64,000 bases of DNA from Pseudomonas morbosilactucae (GCF_023241715.1 NZ_JALQCW010000036.1:62001-126000); one strand, 5' to 3'. Positions 28,279 to 37,604 are shown, numbered from the stretch's first letter. Program-made: numbers and translations. Notes: generated from the letters alone by a model not told the origin.

Positions 28279-29043
28279 ATGCCCATGCCCAGTTTGTTGA
28301 CCCAGCACATCGTCCGTCGCCCGCAGCGCATCGCCCTGCTGCAACACATCGCCGAGCAGGGCTCCATCACCCGCGCCGCGAAAAGTGCTGGCCTCAGCTA
28401 CAAGGCCGCCTGGGACGCCATCGACGAGTTGAACAACCTGGCGCAAAAGCCCCTGGTGGAACGCAGCATCGGCGGCAAGGGCGGCGGCGGCGCCAAACTG
28501 TCCAGCGAGGGCCAACGGGTGTTGCGCCTGTACCAGCGCCTGCAAGCCTTGCAGGCCCAGGTCCTTGAGGCCGCAGAAGACGCCAGCGACCTCGATCTGC
28601 TGGGGCGGCTGATGCTGCGGACCAGCGCCCGCAACCAATTGCACGGCACGGTGCAGGCGATCACCGCCCATGGCTGCAATGACCTGATCCGCCTGGAGCT
28701 GGCCGGCGGCCTGACCCTCCAGGCGCAGATCACCCACGACAGCACCCTGCGCCTGGAACTGGACCTGGGCACCGAAGTGGTGGCGCTGATCAAGGCCGGC
28801 TGGCTGGAGCTGCTCGCCCCCGAGCAACCAGAAACACTTGGATACAATTGCCTGGAAGGTCGAATTGAGGGACTTCTCGACACCGAAGACGGCCCCAGTG
28901 AGGTGCGCATCAGCCTGCCCAGTGGCCAGACCTTGTGCGCCCTGGCCGAGCCTGCGCAGTTGCGTAGCCTCGCGCTGAGCCCGGGTCAGACGCTGCGGGT
29001 GCAGTTCACACCCGGCAACGTTCTGCTGGGCACGCCGCTGTAG
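28279..29043 (+). CDS. modE: Molybdate-responsive regulator ModE
   Basis: A 254-residue ModE-type regulator. An N-terminal LysR-like winged helix (RIALLQHIAEQGSITRAAKS, SYKAAWDAIDELN, then GGKGGGGAKLS) is followed by two TOBE/Mop molybdate-binding domains (SARNQLHGTVQAITAHG and GYNCLEGRIEGLL). I start at MPMPSLLTQ (28279); an earlier in-frame ATG at 28171 lies inside comF and would add 36 residues unlike the family. No modABC transport genes lie nearby, so it must act on distant targets. Confidence 0.9.
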   Translation: MPMPSLLTQHIVRRPQRIALLQHIAEQGSITRAAKSAGLSYKAAWDAIDELNNLAQKPLVERSIGGKGGGGAKLSSEGQRVLRLYQRLQALQAQVLEAAEDASDLDLLGRLMLRTSARNQLHGTVQAITAHGCNDLIRLELAGGLTLQAQITHDSTLRLELDLGTEVVALIKAGWLELLAPEQPETLGYNCLEGRIEGLLDTEDGPSEVRISLPSGQTLCALAEPAQLRSLALSPGQTLRVQFTPGNVLLGTPL

Positions 29044-29114
29044 TCGCAACAACTGCAACATTTCCGTCATGGAGGCTGATTAAGGTGGCTGCAAAAACCT
29101 GCAGGAAGCCTGAA

Positions 29115-31019
29115 ATGAGCCTATTAGAAGAAGACCAACCCACCGACCTGGAACGCATCGTCGGCCTCAGCCGTCGCAGCTTCATCAGTGCCGGCGCCCT
29201 GTGCGGCGCCGCCATGTTTCTCGGTGGCAACCTCTTGAGCCGCAGCGCCCTGGCCGCCAGTGTCAGCGCCGGGGCCAGCCGGTTGCTGGGCTTCGAAGGC
29301 ATCGCTGCCGCCACCACCGACCGCATCAGCCTGCCACCGGGCTACGCCGCGTCCGTGCTCATCAGTTGGGGCCAGCCGCTGAACCAGGACGGCCCGGCCT
29401 TCGACCCCAGCGGTAACGGCAGCGCCCAGGCCCAGGAAGTGCAGTTCGGCGACAACAATGACGGCATGAGCCTGTTTGCCTTCCCGGACGACCCGCACCG
29501 CGCCCTGATGGCCATCAACAACGAATACACCAACTACCGCTACCTCTATGCCCACGGCGGCATGCCGCAGTCGGCGGAAGAAGTACGCAAGGCCCTGGCC
29601 TGCGAAGGTGTCTCGGTGATTGAAGTGCGACGCCAGAACAACGGCCAATGGCAGTTCGTCCAGGGCTCGCGCTACAACCGACGTATCCACGGCAACACGC
29701 CGATCAATCTGAGCGGGCCCGCCGCAGGCCACGCCCTGCTGAAAACCAATGCCGACCCTCACGGCAAACAGGTATTGGGCACCTTCCAGAACTGCGCCAA
29801 CGGCATGACGCCTTGGGGCACCTACCTGACGTGCGAAGAAAACTTCACCGACTGTTTCGGCAGCAGCAACCCCGAGCAGGCATTCGACCCGGCGCAAAAA
29901 CGCTACGGTGCCGTGGCCGCCAGCAAAGACATCAACTGGCATCAGCACGACCCGCGCTTCGACCTGGCCCATAACCCCAACGAACTCAACCGTCACGGCT
30001 GGGTGGTGGAGATCGATCCCTTCGACCCTCAGTCCACCCCGGTCAAGCGCACCGCCCTGGGCCGCTTCAAGCATGAGAACGCGGCCCTGGCGCAAACCAA
30101 GGACGGCCGCGCCGTGGTCTACATGGGCGACGACGAGCGTGGCGAGTTCATCTACAAATTCATCAGCCGCGACAAGATCAACCATCAGAACCCCAAGGCC
30201 AATCGCGACCTGCTGGACCACGGCACCTTGTACGTGGCCCGCTTCGACGCTGGCGACGGCAACCCGGACCACCCCAAGGGCCAAGGCCAATGGCTGGAAC
30301 TGAGCCACGGCAAACAGGGCATCGACGCCAGCAGCGGCTTTGCCGACCAGGCCGAAGTGCTGATCCACGCGCGCCTGGCGGCCAGCGTGGTCAAGGCCAC
30401 ACGCATGGACCGCCCGGAGTGGATCGTGGTCAGCCCCTCGGACGGCCAGGTCTATTGCACCCTGACCAACAACGTCAAACGCGGCGAAGACGGCCAGCCA
30501 GTAGGCGGCCCCAACCCACGGGAGAAGAACGTCTACGGGCAGATCCTGCGCTGGCGCACCGGCGGTGACGACCACGGCGCCATGGACTTCACCTGGGACC
30601 TGTTTGTGGTCGCCGGCAACCCCGGCGTGCACGCCGGCCAGGCCAAGGGTGGCTCGTCCAACATCACCCCGCAGAACATGTTCAACAGCCCGGACGGTTT
30701 GGGTTTCGATCAGGCTGGGCGCCTGTGGATCCTCACCGACGGCGACGTCAGCAACAGCGGCGACTTCGCCGGCATGGGCAACAACCAGATGCTCTGCGCC
30801 GATCCGGCCAGCGGCGAAATCCGTCGTTTCATGGTGGGCCCGGTGGGTTGCGAAGTGACGGGTATCACCTTCTCTCCGGATCAGAAAACCCTGTTCGTCG
30901 GCATCCAGCACCCGGGTGAAAACGGAGGCTCGACCTTCCCCGAGCACCTGCCCAACGGCAAACCCCGCTCCTCGGTGATGGCCATCACCCGGGAAGACGG
31001 CGGCATCATCGGCGCCTGA
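29115..31019 (+). CDS. PhoX-family (DUF839) Tat-exported phosphatase-like protein
   Basis: A 634-residue protein with a twin-arginine signal (LSRRSFISAGALCGAAMFLGG) near residues 19-39 and a PhoX/DUF839 beta-propeller. Recognisable elements include NDGMSLFAFP, NNEYTNYRYLYAHGG, TYLTCEENFTDCFG, HGWVVEIDPFDP, VVYMGDDERGEFIYKF and PDGLGFDQAGRLWI. PhoX enzymes are periplasmic, Ca/Fe-dependent alkaline phosphatases. I use ATG 29115 with AGGAAG 6-8 bases upstream; a GTG at 29085 behind GGAGG is an alternative adding ten residues. No Pho box is obvious in the 71-base gap after modE. Substrate is not proved by sequence. Confidence 0.85.
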   Translation: MSLLEEDQPTDLERIVGLSRRSFISAGALCGAAMFLGGNLLSRSALAASVSAGASRLLGFEGIAAATTDRISLPPGYAASVLISWGQPLNQDGPAFDPSGNGSAQAQEVQFGDNNDGMSLFAFPDDPHRALMAINNEYTNYRYLYAHGGMPQSAEEVRKALACEGVSVIEVRRQNNGQWQFVQGSRYNRRIHGNTPINLSGPAAGHALLKTNADPHGKQVLGTFQNCANGMTPWGTYLTCEENFTDCFGSSNPEQAFDPAQKRYGAVAASKDINWHQHDPRFDLAHNPNELNRHGWVVEIDPFDPQSTPVKRTALGRFKHENAALAQTKDGRAVVYMGDDERGEFIYKFISRDKINHQNPKANRDLLDHGTLYVARFDAGDGNPDHPKGQGQWLELSHGKQGIDASSGFADQAEVLIHARLAASVVKATRMDRPEWIVVSPSDGQVYCTLTNNVKRGEDGQPVGGPNPREKNVYGQILRWRTGGDDHGAMDFTWDLFVVAGNPGVHAGQAKGGSSNITPQNMFNSPDGLGFDQAGRLWILTDGDVSNSGDFAGMGNNQMLCADPASGEIRRFMVGPVGCEVTGITFSPDQKTLFVGIQHPGENGGSTFPEHLPNGKPRSSVMAITREDGGIIGA

Positions 31020-31022
31020 CCG

Positions 31023-31078
31023 CTATCGCCGGCGAGCCGGCGTCTGCCACGCTCAAGGCAGGCGCCGACTGGCCGGCA
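31023..31078. repeat. Degenerate REP doublet after the PhoX-like gene
   Basis: TATCGCCGGCGAGCCGGCGT and an inverted GGCGCCGACTGGCCGGCAAT lie within 60 bases after the stop codon. Both are diverged copies of the local REP family and can fold on each other. Confidence 0.5.
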
Positions 31079-31164
31079 ATAACCGCGGCAAAGCCCCCGG
31101 ATAACACCCGTCTGCGCTAACATGCCTGGCCGGACGCAGCCGCCTGCTGCGCGCAGGAGTCAGC

Positions 31165-32139
31165 ATGTCTCACCCGTTCGCAACACTCACACCCGACCTG
31201 GTCCTCGATGCCGTTGAAAGCATTGGTTTTCTCAGTGACGCCCGGGTCCTGGCGCTCAACAGCTATGAAAACCGTGTCTACCAAGTGGGCATCGAAGACG
31301 GCGAGCCGCTGATCGCCAAGTTCTACCGGCCCCAGCGCTGGAGCAACGAGGCCATCCTCGAAGAACACCGCTTTACCTTCGAACTGGCCGAGTGCGATGT
31401 GCCGGTGGTCGCGCCGCTCATCCACAACGGCGCCAGTCTGTTCGAACACGCCGGCTTTCGCTTCACCCTGTTTCCACGTCGTGGCGGCCGTGCGCCGGAG
31501 CCCGGCAACCTCGACCAGCTCTACCGCCTGGGCCAGTTGCTGGGGCGCTTGCATGGCGTGGGTGCCACCCGCCCCTTCGAACACCGCGAAGCCTTGGGGG
31601 TGAAGAATTTCGGCCACGACTCCCTGGCCACCCTGTTGGAAGGCAACTTCATTCCCAAGAGCCTGCTGCCGGCCTACGAGTCCGTGGCCCGTGACCTGCT
31701 CAAGCGCGTGGAAGACGTGTACCAGGCCACGCCGCACCAGAACATCCGCATGCACGGCGATTGCCACCCCGGCAACATGATGTGCCGCGACGAGATGTTC
31801 CACATCGTCGACCTCGACGACTGCCGCATGGGGCCAGCGGTCCAGGACCTGTGGATGATGCTCGCCGGCGACCGCCAGGAATGCCTCGGCCAACTCTCGG
31901 AACTGATGGACGGCTACAGCGAATTCCACGACTTCAACCCTCGGGAGCTGGCCCTGATCGAGCCCCTGCGCGCCCTGCGCCTGATGCACTACAGCGCGTG
32001 GCTGGCGCGACGCTGGGATGACCCGGCCTTCCCTCACAGCTTCCCCTGGTTTGGTACCGAGCGTTACTGGGGCGACCAGATCCTGGCGCTGCGCGAGCAA
32101 TTGTCGGCGCTCAACGAAGAGCCCCTGAAATTGTTCTAA
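31165..32139 (+). CDS. srkA: Stress response kinase SrkA (RdoA/YihE)
   Basis: A 324-residue protein kinase-like enzyme of the RdoA/YihE family, related to aminoglycoside and choline kinases. The ATP-binding lysine is in EPLIAKFYRPQRW, the catalytic loop is MHGDCHPGNMM and the metal-binding motif is HIVDLDDC. The E. coli protein protects against stress-induced cell death. CAGGAG lies a few bases before the ATG. It is followed by a REP array and rarD, matching P. aeruginosa PA0486-PA0485 order. Confidence 0.93.
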   Translation: MSHPFATLTPDLVLDAVESIGFLSDARVLALNSYENRVYQVGIEDGEPLIAKFYRPQRWSNEAILEEHRFTFELAECDVPVVAPLIHNGASLFEHAGFRFTLFPRRGGRAPEPGNLDQLYRLGQLLGRLHGVGATRPFEHREALGVKNFGHDSLATLLEGNFIPKSLLPAYESVARDLLKRVEDVYQATPHQNIRMHGDCHPGNMMCRDEMFHIVDLDDCRMGPAVQDLWMMLAGDRQECLGQLSELMDGYSEFHDFNPRELALIEPLRALRLMHYSAWLARRWDDPAFPHSFPWFGTERYWGDQILALREQLSALNEEPLKLF

Positions 32140-32147
32140 CCCCACCC

Positions 32148-32361
32148 GTAGGACCTGGCTTGCCAGCGATAGCAATCTTGCGAACGCCTCGCCAGCAAGC
32201 CGGCTCCTACAGAAAAGCCCCCCTCCGTAGGAGCTGGCTTGCCAGCGATAGCGGTCTTGCGGACGCCTCGCCAGCAAGCCGGCTCCTACAGAAACCCGCC
32301 CCCTCCGTAGGAGCTGGCTTGCCAGCGATAGCGGTCTTGCGAACACCATCGCCGGCACGCG
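32148..32361. repeat. Tandem array of three REP doublets
   Basis: Three head-to-tail units begin with GTAGGA(C/G)CTGGCTTGCCAG at 32148, 32227 and 32307, a period of 79-80 bases. The first two end in the inverted partner GCCAGCAAGCCGGCTCCTAC; the third decays after GCCGGCACGC. Each doublet can form a long stem-loop. It fills the srkA-rarD gap. Confidence 0.93.
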
Positions 32362-32449
32362 GCCTCAACCGCGAGCGCAAAAGCCAGGACAGGTATAGAC
32401 ATTTCTCCTTACAATCGTCGTTTGTTAGCTGCCTAAGCAAGGACTCTGC

Positions 32450-33337
32450 ATGCAAGCCGCCAACCCGCGCCACGGGTACATCCTAGGCCTGAGTGCCTAC
32501 ATCATCTGGGGCCTGTTCCCGCTCTACTTCAAAGCCATCGCCAGCGTGCCCGCCGTGGAAATCATCATCCACCGGGTGCTGTGGTCGGCGTTGTTCGGCG
32601 CATTGCTGTTGCTGGTATGGAAACACCCAGGCTGGTGGCGCGAACTGCGGGACAACCCCAAGCGCCTGGCGATCCTGGCCTTGAGCGGCACCCTGATTGC
32701 GGCCAACTGGCTGACCTATGTCTGGTCGGTGAACAATGGGCGCATGCTCGAAGCCAGCCTCGGCTACTACATCAACCCCCTGGTCAACGTATTGCTGGGC
32801 ATGCTGATCCTCGGCGAACGCCTGCGGCGCCTGCAGTGGCTGGCGGTGGGGTTGGCGACGGTGGGTGTGCTGCAGCAAGTGTGGCAAGTGGGCAGCCTGC
32901 CCTGGGTGTCCCTGGTGCTGGCGCTGACCTTCGGTTTCTATGGGCTGATCCGCAAACAGGCGCCGGTCAAGGCGCTACCCGGGCTGGTGGTGGAAACCTG
33001 GATGCTGGTGCCCATCGCTGCCGCCTGGCTGTTGCTGCACCCGGAGGCCAGCAGCGCCCAGGCCCATTTCTGGACCACTTCCGAAGCCTGGTGGCTGGTG
33101 GCGGCCGGCCCGGTAACGTTGGTGCCACTGGTGTGTTTCAACGCGGCTGCACGGCACCTGCCCTACACCACCCTGGGCTTCCTGCAGTACCTGGCACCGA
33201 CACTGGTGCTGTTGCAGGCCGTGCTGTTGTTTGATGAACACTTGTCGTCCAGCACCTTGCTGGCCTTCATGTTTATCTGGGCCGGGCTGGCGGTTTACAG
33301 CGTGGATGCCTGGATCAGCCTACGCGGCCGGCGCTGA
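32450..33337 (+). CDS. rarD: RarD-type EamA family transporter
   Basis: A 295-residue integral membrane protein with about ten hydrophobic helices and two EamA repeats. It begins with GYILGLSAYIIWGLFPLYFK, the RarD signature, followed by EIIIHRVLWSALF and LTYVWSVNNGRMLEASLGYY. RarD proteins belong to the drug/metabolite transporter superfamily; their physiological substrate is unknown. AAGGA lies shortly before the ATG at 32450. Confidence 0.92.
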   Translation: MQAANPRHGYILGLSAYIIWGLFPLYFKAIASVPAVEIIIHRVLWSALFGALLLLVWKHPGWWRELRDNPKRLAILALSGTLIAANWLTYVWSVNNGRMLEASLGYYINPLVNVLLGMLILGERLRRLQWLAVGLATVGVLQQVWQVGSLPWVSLVLALTFGFYGLIRKQAPVKALPGLVVETWMLVPIAAAWLLLHPEASSAQAHFWTTSEAWWLVAAGPVTLVPLVCFNAAARHLPYTTLGFLQYLAPTLVLLQAVLLFDEHLSSSTLLAFMFIWAGLAVYSVDAWISLRGRR

Positions 33338-33400
33338 TCAAAAAACGCTCAAAGCCTTGCAGGCCATGATATCCGTGGCCTGCAGGCATCCTTCCCAAGG

Positions 33401-33548
33401 TTATCCACAACGTGATCCCCGCCGTTTGTGCACAAGCCCTTGAAACTGCTGGTTTTTTGATCAGATCCTGAAGAGCCACGGCCCGCCTGGGCTGGCGCTC
33501 AGTCTCTACAGGTTATCCACAGGCGCATGCACCTTAAACTTGGATAAC
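33401..33548. promoter_or_regulatory. Cluster of DnaA-box-like sequences
   Basis: Two perfect DnaA boxes TTATCCACA occur at 33401-33409 and 33513-33521. TTGTGCACA at 33426-33434 has one mismatch to TTATNCACA, and TTGGATAAC at 33540-33548 is a weaker box in the opposite orientation. All lie in the 223-base convergent gap between rarD and the gcvR-like gene. No AT-rich unwinding element is evident. Confidence 0.6.
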
Positions 33549-33560
33549 CCGCAGCACCGG

Positions 33561-34079
33561 TCACCCCTCGCTGCGCAGCACCAACTCCACCATCAGATCG
33601 TCCGCCAGGGTTTCCAGGCGTGATTGCAAGACATCCAGGGACAACGTCAGGGGCACCGCCAGAATGGCCTCGGCATGAAACAGCGGCTCGCTGCTCATGG
33701 GCGCCGGCCGCACTTCGGTGACCAGGCTTTCCAGGTTGACCCCCTGCTCGCTCAGCAAACGGGTGATGTCGCGCACGATGCCCGGCCGGTCGTTACCCAC
33801 CAACTCCATGGCGATCGGCTTCCAGGTGCAGGACTGCTCGATCCCGCTGTCGGCAAGCAGCACGCGAATGCCCTGGGCCGCCAGCCCCTGCAGGGCCTCC
33901 ACCAACTCGTCGTAGGCTTCGGCCGGAACACCCACCCGCAAGATCCCGGCAAACTGCCCGGCCATGCGCGACATGCGGCTCTCCAGCCAATTGCCGCCGT
34001 GCTCAGCGATGCACTGGGCGATGCGCTCGACCTGTCCGGGTTTGTCCGGGGCAAATACGGTGAGTACGAGGTGGTCCAT
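33561..34079 (-). CDS. GcvR-like tandem ACT domain protein
   Basis: A 172-residue protein of two ACT domains (about 1-80, starting DHLVLTVFAPDKPGQVERIA; and 88-170, starting WKPIAMELVGNDRPGIVRDI). This matches the glycine cleavage system repressor family; in E. coli GcvR works by binding GcvA. No gcv operon or GcvA is present in the window, so the role is by family only. It corresponds in position to P. aeruginosa PA0484. Confidence 0.85.
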   Translation of the reverse strand: MDHLVLTVFAPDKPGQVERIAQCIAEHGGNWLESRMSRMAGQFAGILRVGVPAEAYDELVEALQGLAAQGIRVLLADSGIEQSCTWKPIAMELVGNDRPGIVRDITRLLSEQGVNLESLVTEVRPAPMSSEPLFHAEAILAVPLTLSLDVLQSRLETLADDLMVELVLRSEG

Positions 34080-34150
34080 GGCGCAGCCCTCTGTTCAGGA
34101 TGAAAGAGCAATTATAGGCAGCCTGGAATCCAACAGCTTCCGCTCCACCT

Positions 34151-34235
34151 TGTAGGCGCTGGCTTGCCAGCGATCGACACCCTCAAGCCCTGCGCAAAGC
34201 CTCAATCTTCAATCGCCGGCAGCCGGCTCATACAG
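34151..34235. repeat. REP doublet upstream of glcB
   Basis: TGTAGGCGCTGGCTTGCCAG at 34151 and the inverted GCCGGCAGCCGGCTCATACA near 34215 flank about 40 unique bases. It belongs to the same family as the other REP doublets. Confidence 0.8.
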
Positions 34236-34624
34236 AGGGCCGAAGGGAAGGAAAATACAAATCGTGTACAACTCTTTAGATTTATCTGGAACAATCAATC
34301 GTTTTTTTGAGAACATCCGACTCCCCGGCGTGACCGCGATGCTTTTCTGAGTCGCGGAACGACGTATTTAGTCTAATTTTCACAAGCGCAATTCATCATG
34401 TAGTATGCCGCAGCGCGCACTACATAACGTTGGATCGATGTCTGCCAAGGCGCAGTCGCAACCTTTGAAAGCCCCCGTCAGCAAGGCTCAGCCGTTGATT
34501 GGAAGCACCCAGCCGCCGGCAATGGCATGTACTGGAAACAGGGGTTGTGCTTTAAATGGCCCGAGGCTTCATTGTTAATTTGAAGAGCTGAAAAGCGAAA
34601 TAGCTGAGCAGAGTGAGGCAAGCA
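34236..34624. other. Leader and promoter region of glcB
   Basis: The 545-base gap between the gcvR-like gene and glcB holds the REP doublet and then about 390 bases, AT-rich at first, without a credible gene. It contains a dyad at 34398-34425 and a second imperfect one (CCGCGA at 34338 / TCGCGG at 34353). The distance from the first dyad to the glcB start (about 200 bases) implies a long untranslated leader or a further promoter. Confidence 0.5.
34398..34425. promoter_or_regulatory. RccR-type dyad upstream of glcB
   Basis: The arms ATGTAGT (34398-34404) and ACTACAT (34419-34425) are perfectly complementary with 14 bases between. RccR, which controls glyoxylate-shunt and gluconeogenic genes including glcB in P. 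fluorescens, is described as binding TGTAGT/ACTACA dyads. Site identity is inferred from recall of that consensus. Confidence 0.55.
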
Positions 34625-36801
34625 ATGACTGAACACGTTCAAGTCGGTGGCCTGCAGGTCGCCAAAGTCCTGTTCGACTTCGTGAACAACGAAGCCATTC
34701 CCGGTACCGGCCTCACCGCCGAGGCATTCTGGGGCGGCGCCGACAAGGTCATTCACGACCTGGCGCCGAAGAACAAAGCCCTACTCGCCAAACGCGACGA
34801 TTTCCAGGCGCGTATCGATGCCTGGCACCAATCCCGTGCCGGTCAAGCACACGACGCCGTGGCCTACAAAGCCTTCTTGCAAGACATCGGTTACCTGCTG
34901 CCAGAAGCAGCGGACTTCCAGGCGACGACACAAAACGTCGACGAAGAAATTGCCCACATGGCCGGCCCGCAACTGGTGGTGCCGGTGATGAACGCGCGCT
35001 TTGCCCTGAACGCCTCCAACGCCCGCTGGGGCTCGCTGTACGACGCGCTGTACGGCACTGACGCCATCAGCGAAGCCGACGGCGCAGAGAAAGGCAAAGG
35101 CTACAACAAGGTCCGCGGCGACAAGGTCATTGCCTTCGCCCGTGCCTTCCTCGATGAATCCGCGCCATTGACCGCCGGTTCCCATGTCGACTCCGTGAGC
35201 TACAAGATCGTCGGCGGCAAGCTGGTGGTCGGCCTCAAGGGCGGCAGCAACAACGGCCTGCGCGATGACGCGCAACTGATCGGTTACCACGGCGACGCCG
35301 CTGCACCGAGCGCCATCCTGCTCAAGCACAACGGCCTGCACTTCGAAATCCAGATCGATGCCAGCAGCCCGGTCGGCCAGACGACGCCGCCGGGGTCAAG
35401 GACCTGCTGATGGAAGCGGCCCTGACCACCATCATGGACTGCGAAGACTCGGTCGCCGCCGTCGATGCCGACGACAAAGTGGTGATCTACCGCAACTGGC
35501 TCGGCCTGATGAAGGGCGACCTGTCCGAAGAAGTCGTCAAGGGCGGTAAATCTTTCACCCGCACCATGAACGCCGACCGTGAATACACCGGCGTCGATGG
35601 CTCGACAGTGAAACTGCACGGCCGCTCGCTGCTGTTCGTACGCAACGTTGGCCACCTGATGACCATCGACGCGATCCTCGACAAAGACGGCAACGAAGTA
35701 CCGGAAGGCATCCTCGATGGCCTGGTCACCAGCCTCGCCGCCATCCACAACATCAACGGCGGCACCTCGCGCACCAACAGCCGGACCGGCTCGGTGTACA
35801 TCGTCAAGCCGAAGATGCACGGCCCCGAAGAAGCCGCCTTCACCAACGAGCTGTTCGGTCGTATCGAAGACGTCCTGAACCTGCCGCGCAATACCCTGAA
35901 GGTCGGGATCATGGACGAGGAGCGCCGCACCACGGTCAACCTCAAGGCCTGCATCAAGGCCGCCAGCGAGCGCGTGGTGTTTATCAACACCGGCTTCCTC
36001 GACCGCACCGGCGACGAGATCCACACCTCCATGGAAGCCGGCGCCATGGTGCGCAAGTCCGCCATGAAGGGCGAGAAATGGATCGGCGCCTACGAGAACT
36101 GGAACGTCGACATCGGCCTGTCCACCGGCCTGCAAGGCCGTGCGCAGATCGGCAAAGGCATGTGGGCCATGCCGGACCTGATGGCCGCCATGCTCGAGCA
36201 GAAAATCGCTCACCCACTGGCCGGTGCCAACACCGCCTGGGTACCGTCGCCGACTGCCGCCGCCCTGCACGTGCTGCACTATCACAAGGTCGACGTATTC
36301 GCCCGCCAGGCCGAACTGGCCAAGCGCGAGCGCGCTTCGGTGGACGATATCCTGACCATTCCCCTGGCCAGCAATACCGACTGGTCCGCCGAAGAAGTGC
36401 GCAACGAACTGGATAACAACGCCCAGGGCATCCTCGGTTACGTGGTGCGCTGGATCGACCAGGGCGTGGGCTGTTCGAAAGTGCCGGACATCAACGATGT
36501 CGGCCTGATGGAAGACCGCGCCACCCTGCGTATCTCCAGCCAGCACATCGCCAACTGGCTGCGCCATGGCATCGTCACCGAAGCCCAGGTGCTGGAAAGC
36601 CTCAAGCGCATGGCGCCGGTGGTGGATCGGCAGAACGCCGGTGACGCGCTGTACCGTCCATTGGCCCCCGACTTCGACAGCAACATCGCCTTCCAGGCGG
36701 CGCTGGAGTTGGTGATCGAAGGCACCAAGCAGCCCAACGGCTACACCGAGCCGGTACTGCACCGTCGTCGTCGCGAGTTCAAGGCCAAGAACGGCCTGTA
36801 A
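34625..36801 (+). pseudogene. glcB: Malate synthase G, interrupted by a -1 frameshift
   Basis: Malate synthase G condenses glyoxylate and acetyl-CoA in the glyoxylate shunt. The coding sequence starts MTEHVQVGGLQVAKVLFDFV at 34625 and is in frame to about codon 252, ending normally in [12 protein letters not shown]. The frame then shifts: the reading continues as TPPGSRTC and stops at 35410. Restoring one base near 35382 gives [20 protein letters not shown] and a complete 725-residue protein, the normal MSG length. The second part carries the acetyl-CoA and Mg-binding regions (for example [30 protein letters not shown]). The flanking codons are conserved, so this is either a sequencing error or a very recent mutation. 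Confidence 0.93.
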
Positions 36802-36822
36802 ACCCGCGCGATAGCCCCAACG

Positions 36823-36855
36823 AAAAAGCCCCGGTCCGCAAGGCCGGGGCTTTTT
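36823..36855. terminator. Bidirectional terminator between glcB and the response regulator
   Basis: The arms AAAAAGCCCCGG (36823-36834) and CCGGGGCTTTTT (36844-36855) form a strong stem with T tracts on both strands. It lies between convergent genes and can serve both. Confidence 0.9.
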
Positions 36856-36897
36856 CATGGGCAGGTATTGGCAGCGTCCGGGCCGCCAGGCTCAACC

Positions 36898-37344
36898 CTA
36901 AGGAACAACCCCCAGCTCATGCTTGACCAGGGCCAGCAGCTTGCTGGTGTCCACCGGCTTGAGCAGAAAGTCCACCACACTCAAGTGCATGGCCTCGATG
37001 GCATCACGCACGTCGGCGTCCCCGGAAATGATGATGATCGGCAACGCCGCCCGCTCCGACTCGCGCACTTGGCGTATCAGGTCGAGGCCGCCACAGGGCG
37101 CCATGCGCAAATCGGTGATCAGCAAACCAATCGATTTGCTGGACTGGAGCAACTCCAGGGCCGCCACACCACTGGCGGCGGTCATGCAGCGAATACCGTC
37201 CAGAGCAAGGATTTCCGAGAGCAACTCCCGCGCATCCTTGTCGTCATCGGCGATCAGCACACGCTGGGGCGGCAGATCAGGCTCCAGCATCACGGCACTC
37301 AGCGCCTCGCGCTCGGCATCGCTCAAAATATCGTGGTCAGACAT
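36898..37344 (-). CDS. Stand-alone response regulator receiver protein
   Basis: A 148-residue protein with a short N-terminal extension and one receiver domain. The acidic pocket is IADDDKD (residues 31-37), the phospho-acceptor is Asp78 in LLITDLRMAP, and the conserved lysine is Lys129 in FLLKPVD. There is no output domain and no kinase gene next to it, so it must work through protein contact with an unlinked partner. Convergent with glcB. Confidence 0.9.
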   Translation of the reverse strand: MSDHDILSDAEREALSAVMLEPDLPPQRVLIADDDKDARELLSEILALDGIRCMTAASGVAALELLQSSKSIGLLITDLRMAPCGGLDLIRQVRESERAALPIIIISGDADVRDAIEAMHLSVVDFLLKPVDTSKLLALVKHELGVVP

Positions 37345-37604
37345 ATGTTTCTCTGAATAGACAGATCAATCCCCTAGCACAGTGGTCAGACATCGCCAGG
37401 CAGGCCTTCAATGTGCACTTCGTCGGAAAAATTTCCAATCCCTTTGATCAGCACCTTTGTGCATGGATCAGCGGGGTTTCAATGCCAAATGTTGCGCCTG
37501 ACGGCGGCTACCTAGACTTACGTCCAATGGGCACCCTGCGCCGACCGGCCGACCATGGCGCTTGATCCGACCACAATAAATCCAAAAAGACTGCGGTAAT
37601 CGTT

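Noticed and set aside
29124-30947. About 600-codon minus-strand frame opposite the PhoX-like gene
   Set aside because: Mirror of a conserved coding sequence; composition is typical of antisense GC-rich frame.
32148-32361. Regularly spaced repeats resembling a CRISPR array
   Set aside because: The units are 80-base REP doublets with near-identical interiors rather than short repeats with unique spacers, and no cas genes are present.
33401-33548. DnaA boxes as the chromosomal origin
   Set aside because: No dnaA, dnaN, rpmH or gyrB nearby and no AT-rich unwinding element; Pseudomonas oriC lies beside dnaA.
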